In this document: positions 57,548 to 64,000 of the stretch, one piece after another | Layout: each line of letters starts with the position of its first letter | How positions within the stretch are numbered: the stretch's first letter is position 1 | From: Lantana camara | Taxonomy: Eukaryota; Streptophyta; Magnoliopsida; Lamiales; Verbenaceae | Assembly (NCBI GenBank): GCA_037501455.1 | Contig: CM074856.1 | Location: 19,861,001 to 19,925,000 of the forward strand | Direction: 5' to 3' | Length of the DNA stretch: 64,000 nt | The notes under the pieces: generated by a model | What the model was told of the DNA's origin: nothing | Seen by the model: the letters and a program-made list of their open reading frames with translations, nothing else | Database searches by the model: none | Position numbers and translations under genes: made by a program

Positions 57548-60206
57548 ATGTCCCAAAAAAGGATGGAAGCAGCTTCTTCCCCTTTCCTCCTAAAAGCTGG
57601 TCCGAAACAATCGAATTTGATCAACTCTTCTGATTTCAGGTTCAGGATTAATACGAGTATCCCTGATTCCAAGCATTTCACAATCATCTCTTCTTTTACA
57701 TCCTTTGAGCCCATAAAGAAACTGATAAAACACACCTCTCAGAAACTTCAAATTCTCAAGAAGGCCAATCCACCCAAAGAATTACATCAAGAAAAGATAT
57801 CATCTCGCAACCCATCGGCTATATTTTTCGATATATTAGATGATTTCATTTGCGACTTCCTCGAGTCACCCCTCGTCCCATATCTCGACCCAAAGCAGAT
57901 TTTCTCGGCCAACTACGCTCCCGTTGACGAGCTGCCTCCGACCGCCTGCAATGTGGTGGAAGGTTCCCTCCCGAGGTGCCTGCACGGCGGTGCATACATC
58001 CGCAACGGGCCGAATCCTCAATTCATCAACCTCAAACGGCCTTATCACTTCTTAGACGGCGACGGGATGCTTCACGTGGTCAAAATCTCAGAATCAGGCG
58101 ACGGAGCCACTTACTGCAGCCGTTACGTCAAGACTTACAAATACAGGATCGAGAGGGAGATGGGTTCCCAAGTTTTCCCAAGTGTTTTCTCCTCATTCAG
58201 TGGATCAGTGCCCGCTTCAATCGCACGCTTACTCGTAAGCGTCGCACGTGTGCTTGTAGGTCAGTACGATCCGCTTAGCCACGGCCTCGGCGTCGCCAAT
58301 ACCAGCCTGACTTTATTCCGACGGCGTATGTTTGCTCTGTGCGAGTCCGACCTCCCTTATGAGGTGAAAGTAACTCCGGAAGGAGATATCGTGACCCTCG
58401 GCCGGCATGATTTCAGGATTAACAGTAATAATACTAAAGGCGATTTCTTGACCATGACTGCACATCCGAAAATGGATCGAGAAACGGGAGAGATGTTCGC
58501 GTATGGATCCAACGTCACGCGTCCCTTCTTGACCTTCTTTATCATAGACCCAGATGGGGAGATACGGCTCAAGAACGTCGTACCAATACACTCCATCCAG
58601 GGAATTACAGCAATCCACGATTTTGGGGTCACGAAAAACTATGCTGTGTTCCCGGATACGCAGATCGTGGTCAGGCCGTCTTGGATAATGGCGAGAGGAA
58701 GATCCCTGGTGGGAGTTGATCGTGACAAGGTGCCGCAACTCGGTGTCATCCCGAGGTATGCCGAGGATGAGAGTGAAATGTGGTGGATTGATGTCCCAGG
58801 ATTCAACTTGTTGCACTGTTTTAATGCTTGGGAAGAAGCCGAAGAAGAAGAATCAGAAGCTGACAGGATCGTCATTTTGGCTTCGAATGATGTAGCAGTT
58901 GACAAGTTCTTAGAGAACATTGGGTCATCACGTTTGACGTTGGAGAAGGTGACGATAGATCTTAAGGGGAGGAGAGTGCACAGGCATCCGCTGTCAACTA
59001 CCAAGTTTCTTGAATATGCAGTCATCAATCCGGCTTATGCAGGAAAGAAGAACAGGCAATGTGGTTATTTTATCCCCCTACTTGCAGCAAAAATGAAAAA
59101 CTAAGGAAAATTGCATTTTTGGTATACCAATTAAACTATTTTAGTGATTTTGGAATATTTTATTTTCTATCAATGAAATAAGTTTATATCATTAAAATTA
59201 AGTAATTTAGTGTCAAATTTGACCGGAGTCTCTAAATAACTACCGGCAAACAACCCGATTTTTCATGTGTCCAAGTAAAACAGGGCGGTTTTCGATTGAC
59301 AAAAAACAATTCGGGTTAAATTTGACACTAAATTACTTAATTTTGAATGTATGGACCTATTTTATCGACAAAAAATAAAACGTTTTAAAACCGCTGAAAT
59401 GATCTAAGACGGTATATCAAAAATACAATTTCCCCAAAAACCTTAGAACTACATAATTCATATGACTAGTATTGGGAAATTAGTAATACTTCACCGAGCA
59501 AAAACGGAAAACTAATTTCTTGGATAATTCTAGCTTGAATTTGTTTCGTTCAAACTAATATAATTGAGGGAAGAGAGTGTTTTGCACTTATTCTGAGATC
59601 TATACAAATTTTAGAGATTGATTAGTTAAATACCAAGTACAATACACTTATTCATGTAATTAGTTGGATTCAACGGATTAGAATATTACTAATTTATTGG
59701 TTAGTTGCATGAAGAATGAAAAACCTAAGAACTACATAACTTATGTGACTAAAATTAATACTTCACCAAACAAAAACCGCAAATTTTCACTAGTTATGAC
59801 GAAAGTGAACATATTGTTAGTGACGATCGATCTTGATATATTACTGTTACTCAGGTATATATACGCCGGAGTAATAGGCCGGACGAATATAGTTGGACTG
59901 GTTAAACTAGACCAATCATTAGCCAGTGAGGTTGTTGACGATTGCACGGTTGCTAGCCGCCTGTATGAGCCGGGGTGGTGCGGAAGTGAGCCATTTTTTG
60001 TGGCGAAGGAGCCCGATAATCCGGAAGCAGAGGAGGATGATGGCTATTTAGTTACATTTGTACATGATGAGAATGCTAATGAATCTAAGTTCTTGGTGAT
60101 GGATGCTAAGTCCCCTAATCTGGACATAGTTGCTGCAGTTAAGCTGCCTCGTCGTGTTCCCAATGGTTTCCATGGTATCTTCGTGCCTGGAATTGATCTC
60201 AACTGA
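57548..60206 (+). CDS. CCD4: Carotenoid cleavage dioxygenase 4-like, two exons
   Basis: The enzyme is a non-heme Fe(II) dioxygenase that cleaves carotenoids in plastids. Exon 1 is 57548-59055, exon 2 is 59855-60206; together they give 619 residues, the usual CCD4 length. The four iron-binding histidines are present: H306 (TAHPKMD), H357 (AIHDFGVT), H423 (LLHCFNAWEE) and H608 in exon 2 (NGFHGIF). NGPNPQF, HFLDGDGM and the PRRVP end are conserved. The N-terminal ~75 residues are rich in Ser, Lys and Thr and could be a plastid transit peptide. A second ATG at 57563 has a better start context (GGATGG). The exon join uses AG/GC at the donor. I see no frame damage. The subfamily call rests on motifs read by eye. 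Confidence 0.85.
59056..59854 (+). other. CCD4-like intron with a GC donor
   Basis: The intron starts GCAATG after AACAG and ends TTACTCAG. Joining there restores the reading frame and the conserved GKKNR-YIYA segment. No GT donor nearby gives an open joined frame. If the intron is retained, a stop at 59102-59104 ends the protein 16 residues later. Confidence 0.8.
59105..59435. mobile_element. MITE in the CCD4-like intron
   Basis: Arms of about 110 bp, beginning GGAAAATTGCATTTTTG and ending CAATTTCCCC, pair as inverted repeats. The flanks AAAAACTAA and AAAAACCTT are a decayed 9-bp duplication of the MULE type. The host sequence before it matches a later copy near 59713, which reads AAAAACCTAAG. 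Confidence 0.78.
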
Positions 60207-61239
60207 CTTTGAAAATTATTTAGGTTATTGTTATGCAATGAATTTGTAAGTTTCTCGTATATATTCACTTTAATTGGAATTTGTAGTACGTATCTTTATG
60301 TTTTTATCTTGATTCGTGAACCTCCTTCAACTAATTATTAAATTAGTATGCTTTTAATTTGACAGCGAGTAGTATGACCTGGTATTTTGGGTACTCTCCA
60401 TTTGAATTTAACTTCGTTATATTAGGGAAAATGACTAAATACTAAATGTGCAAAACTCTTGCTTATATATCGGTAGGGTTCAGGCCTTGAATCTCGGATA
60501 CAAATTTTCATGACAGTATATATTTGCACAGCTATTGTTTAAAGTTTAAAATCGAGAATGAATTGGAGAGATTAACACACGAGAAACTGTGCATTATATG
60601 AAACTATGAATTATCAAATAATTATGCATCGAATGAAATTATGAATTATCATCAACTCATCGAACTACTAAAGTGCAAAGTATTACAAGGATTCGAACAT
60701 GAATGATTAAGCTAGTAAATTAAATAAGGTAGATAGCCGAATCACTAAATTACATCATTGGGTGATATATACATATTTAAATACTGATAAATACTATTAA
60801 TATGATTTTTCCATTCACATGTACAACTGAGAAATCGATTATGAGGCTCACTGCTCAGATAATTGCCAAAAAACCCAACTTTAGCGATCAAATATTAACC
60901 ATCAAATAACGAATATTATAAAGATCATTTAATTTATAGGATTTAAATTGCAATGTTTTAGAAAGTTCAAGACTAAAAATGGTTAAATGAGAATGACAAC
61001 ACACAATATCACAATTTACACCCGTAATATTTATTAAAGTTGCATTTTAACCTTTAATTTATATAGCTAATCATATATGTTCAACGCAAAGAAGCCAAGA
61101 ATAAAAGCTAAAAACAACCTTGGTCACCAAAATATCATATAGACATAATCAATAACTTGGTTTTTAAATATAAATAAAAGAATTGAGGAGAATAATAATA
61201 ATAAATTAAATGAGAAATGATTTTGGTGAAATAAAAAAC
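60207..61239. other. AT-rich spacer between the two host genes
   Basis: Besides the 3' flank of the CCD4-like gene (up to about 60350) it holds no recognisable coding sequence. Short repeats such as GAAACTATGAATTATCA recur near 60600-60650. Confidence 0.55.
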
Positions 61240-63588
61240 CTAATATCTTAATGAATTAGGGAGGTCAGTCCCAGCAAGAAAATGCATGATGAGAGAAAGG
61301 GATCGAGCAGGCTGGTAACTTGGCACTTGGTGGCCTGCTCCTCTTACTGTCACAAATGTTAGGTTGCCTTCATATACTTGTGTATATCCACCAACCTGAA
61401 CGAATAATTCAATTAATTTAACTTAACTTAATTTTGTTACATATAGTTTAATTAATAAAAATTTGAAATACAAGAAACCCATTTCCCCTATATCTAACTT
61501 GGGATAGGAGTAAAAGGAACCTATATTGTATGGATACGGATACTGCGATAGACACGATATAATACAAATACGATGACATAAATTTTTTTCTGAATTTTCT
61601 ACTTGATAAATGTCAGATACGTGTCGTGACACAACAAAATGATACTTTTTTAAAAGTGTTATGCATTAGAGAAAAGAACTATCTTTTAAATGGAAAGATA
61701 ATACAAGTATAAATTCTAGAAGTATAATTCAGCATACAAAATTCCACCCAAGTAGTTTCTCTATTCCGGCAATTCTTTACTCTATTTTTTAATTCTCTTC
61801 ATCCATAAATTACTCACTTCATACTCTACATGATCATATCCCAGAGATTTTGTAGAGTATGATATAGTTATTTTATGGGCAGAACGAATTAAAAAAATCG
61901 ATCAAAGAATAGCTGAGAATTTAAAAACTACGTTGATGCATAAATTATTTGGACGAATATTCCTGCTTTATTCTGCATGAAAAGGCTTTTCTGGAGTAAA
62001 ATTAGAGGTATAATTTTTTTCATTATAAAAGAGTTACCTCTCCACCGAGGTACCAAGGATGCCAAGATGTTTGGATGGGGAGTTTCATTTCCTTGATAGA
62101 ATGTTGTGTTGAAGTAACTGGTATTCTTCCATCCGTATCGCCACTGCATTTCCCATGCACCAAATAATATTATATTGTATACATTAATAAAATATGGCCT
62201 AAGCGTGTGCTCCAAAAAAAAATATTACTATTAAAGTATATTAAAATTAAATTTTTTATATTAATAAAAATTAAATAATTATTAAATTATGATTAATAAA
62301 TTCGATAGTATCATATTAGTAAAAGGAAAAAGAGAATAAGAATATAAAAAAAAATTTGTGAGAGAAAAATGGAGTTAAAAGATAATATAAGAATGGATCT
62401 AACCCATAATATAATAGTATAGATCATATGATTTTAAAATTGATTTGATTTAACTAAATGGGTTGTGGATGAAGTATTTTTAAAATATATAATATACCGA
62501 TTACAGAATAATGAGTTTAATTAATTACCTGAATATCCAAACTCGAAGTCCATTGGCCATAAACTCTTTGAGCAGAGGAATGACAGTTGATGGGCTATCT
62601 TCCCATTTCTGCAAAACTTCACTGCAATTTTAAGGAAATATATATATATTTTTCAGAAAATTGGTTGATATGTAAAGTTACCAATATAAATCCTAACTCA
62701 ATAATAATTCAAGCATTCTTGGTGAATATAGTAACAAAGCCCGAGGGATAATAAACGGATACGATAACGTAGACACGCCACAATATCACGTGATACAACA
62801 CGATAAAATGATATTTATTAAATGTTTATGCAAAGTTTTTGTTCTATTTTTGGAAAAAAAAAACAATATTTTGTCTCTGTAAACATTAACTTTTCTCATA
62901 TTTTATATACATCCAAAGATGTCCTATTAATTGTATTAAGATTTCTAATTATGCTCTAAGCATGTAGAAAAAAGTAGAAAACTAAAAAAGCATCAGTACA
63001 ATTACTAACCTGCATGGTTGCCATTCATAGGGAATTTTGGTAACATTGGCATGGAGTGCCTTCTGAACATCAGGCCTATTCAGATACGCATACACGTAAT
63101 AGTCCCCGCAAGGATCAAGAACCAGCGACTGCATCATGAAAATTAAATAAAATTAATTCTTGCAAATAATTTTTATTTAACACAAAATATATTCAGAACT
63201 AATTATTAAAAACAATTAGGGCGGAAAACCTATCTGGATGTCTCAAACCGGTGATGAACTTTTCAAATATACAAGAGATTTAAGGGGAAGTTGGTGTAAT
63301 TTACGCGAAATAGTAAACAATACCTACCGTAGCCTTCTTGGGCTTGTCTGTAATGCTGGTATTAGAGCACAGAGGAGCATAAATATTATAAATATCAATA
63401 CGATTTATATTTCTGGCAGCTTCATCAGAAGCTTCATTGCATTTATCTGTTTGTTTCGTGGCGTTGGGAGAGAAATCACAGTACTTCATGATTTGGGAAG
63501 TGGTCTCATCAGAAACCAAAGCATGGCTTCCGAAATATTCGTACATTCCTCTCACATCGGTCTCATCGTTGATCACTGCATTGCCTAT
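61240..63588 (-). CDS. Serine carboxypeptidase-like protein, 3' five exons (partial)
   Basis: Exons on the minus strand are 63588-63328, 63128-63010, 62621-62529, 62143-62038 and 61395-61240, joined by GT-AG introns of 199, 388, 385 and 642 bases with consistent phases. They encode the last 244 residues of an S10 family peptidase, a secreted or vacuolar enzyme or acyltransferase relative. Visible motifs: IGNAVIND at the start, [33 protein letters not shown], the catalytic aspartate in [13 protein letters not shown], and the catalytic histidine in GAGHQVP (61332-61330). The form is closest to the class II group. The catalytic serine motif and about 220 N-terminal residues are missing from the window. 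Exon 1 of this list starts at an AG acceptor, so more exons are expected upstream. Confidence 0.85.
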
Positions 63589-64000
63589 CTGCATTTTGTT
63601 CAAGAAAAGTACATGAGCTGCATATTTTTATAATAACAGTAATATTAGCAATAATTACAGCAACATCCCTTATAATGATGCTCAGTTATACGTATATCGT
63701 TTATTAGTTTTAAATTCGGCGTAAAGGGCATTACAGGACTGGAAGGGTAGTTCTTATCCTTTCAAATTGACAGAAGTAGATACTTAAACTAAAAGAAATA
63801 GCAGAAGGGCCACCGCGGTTCCACTATGTGGTCATGAAATCGGAAGAACCGAGATTTGGAGGATGAACCAAGATTATAACTTATTCTACACCCACAATCC
63901 AAACCTAAGTAAAACTTTTCAAAGTGAACCAATCTAAGATAATCAAGAGGGAAACCTGTAATTTCGAAACTAAGAGGGGAGGTTTGTGTATTAGTAATTT
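63589..64000. other. Window end, upstream intron or flank of the carboxypeptidase gene
   Basis: No further carboxypeptidase exon is recognised here. It may be an intron that continues past the window, or the gene may be truncated. No other feature is seen. Confidence 0.4.

Noticed and set aside
57866..59028. Minus-strand and out-of-frame open frames over the CCD4-like gene
   Set aside because: They are shadows of the conserved coding frame.

Overview
This window is nuclear DNA of a flowering plant, probably a eudicot. It is AT-rich, has spliced genes, and about 84% of it lies inside nested plant transposable elements. I cannot name the species. Two host genes sit at the right end: a carotenoid cleavage dioxygenase of the CCD4 type (57548-60206, +) and the 3' half of a serine carboxypeptidase-like gene (61240-63588, -).

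Left block, 863-14099: a long-terminal-inverted-repeat DNA element, probably Mutator-like, with an exact 9-bp target duplication. Inside it are AT-rich filler, a 42-bp minisatellite, a foldback MITE and a 5'-truncated Ty3/gypsy element of the Tat lineage (element A, 3756-13799). Element A has gag, protease, RT, RNase H, a second RNase H and integrase on +, then a spliced antisense gene on -, then its 3' LTR.

Central block, 15776-55870: a second Tat element (B), in minus orientation, with both LTRs and a matching ATATG target duplication. It is stretched to 40 kb by later insertions: a non-autonomous Athila-type element (C, 17139-26922), a composite LTR-element remnant (D, 27309-33201) that holds a 3.1-kb solo LTR (E) and MITEs, a complete TRIM (33530-34128), a Ty1/copia element (G, 37965-46947) and a hAT-type foldback element (F, 49297-52690). 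F is mostly two opposed arrays of a degenerate ~20-bp satellite. Removing these insertions and their target duplications leaves about 11.4 kb for B. Its antisense reading frame then rejoins across the C, D and TRIM insertions, which confirms the nesting.

Right block, 55876-64000: AT-rich spacer, a 618-bp solo LTR with ATAAT duplications, the CCD4-like gene with a GC-AG intron that holds a MITE, spacer, and the carboxypeptidase gene, whose 5' exons lie beyond the window or are missing.

The most unusual signals are: the satellite-armed foldback hAT element; a short palindrome (GTAACG-NN-CGTTAC) clustered in both LTRs of C and again with a TATA box in front of C's extra ORF; and spliced antisense genes with their own TATA boxes in two Tat elements. 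All element proteins are broken by stops, frameshifts or insertions. The annotation rests on reading motifs, repeats and splice sites by eye; no database search was run.
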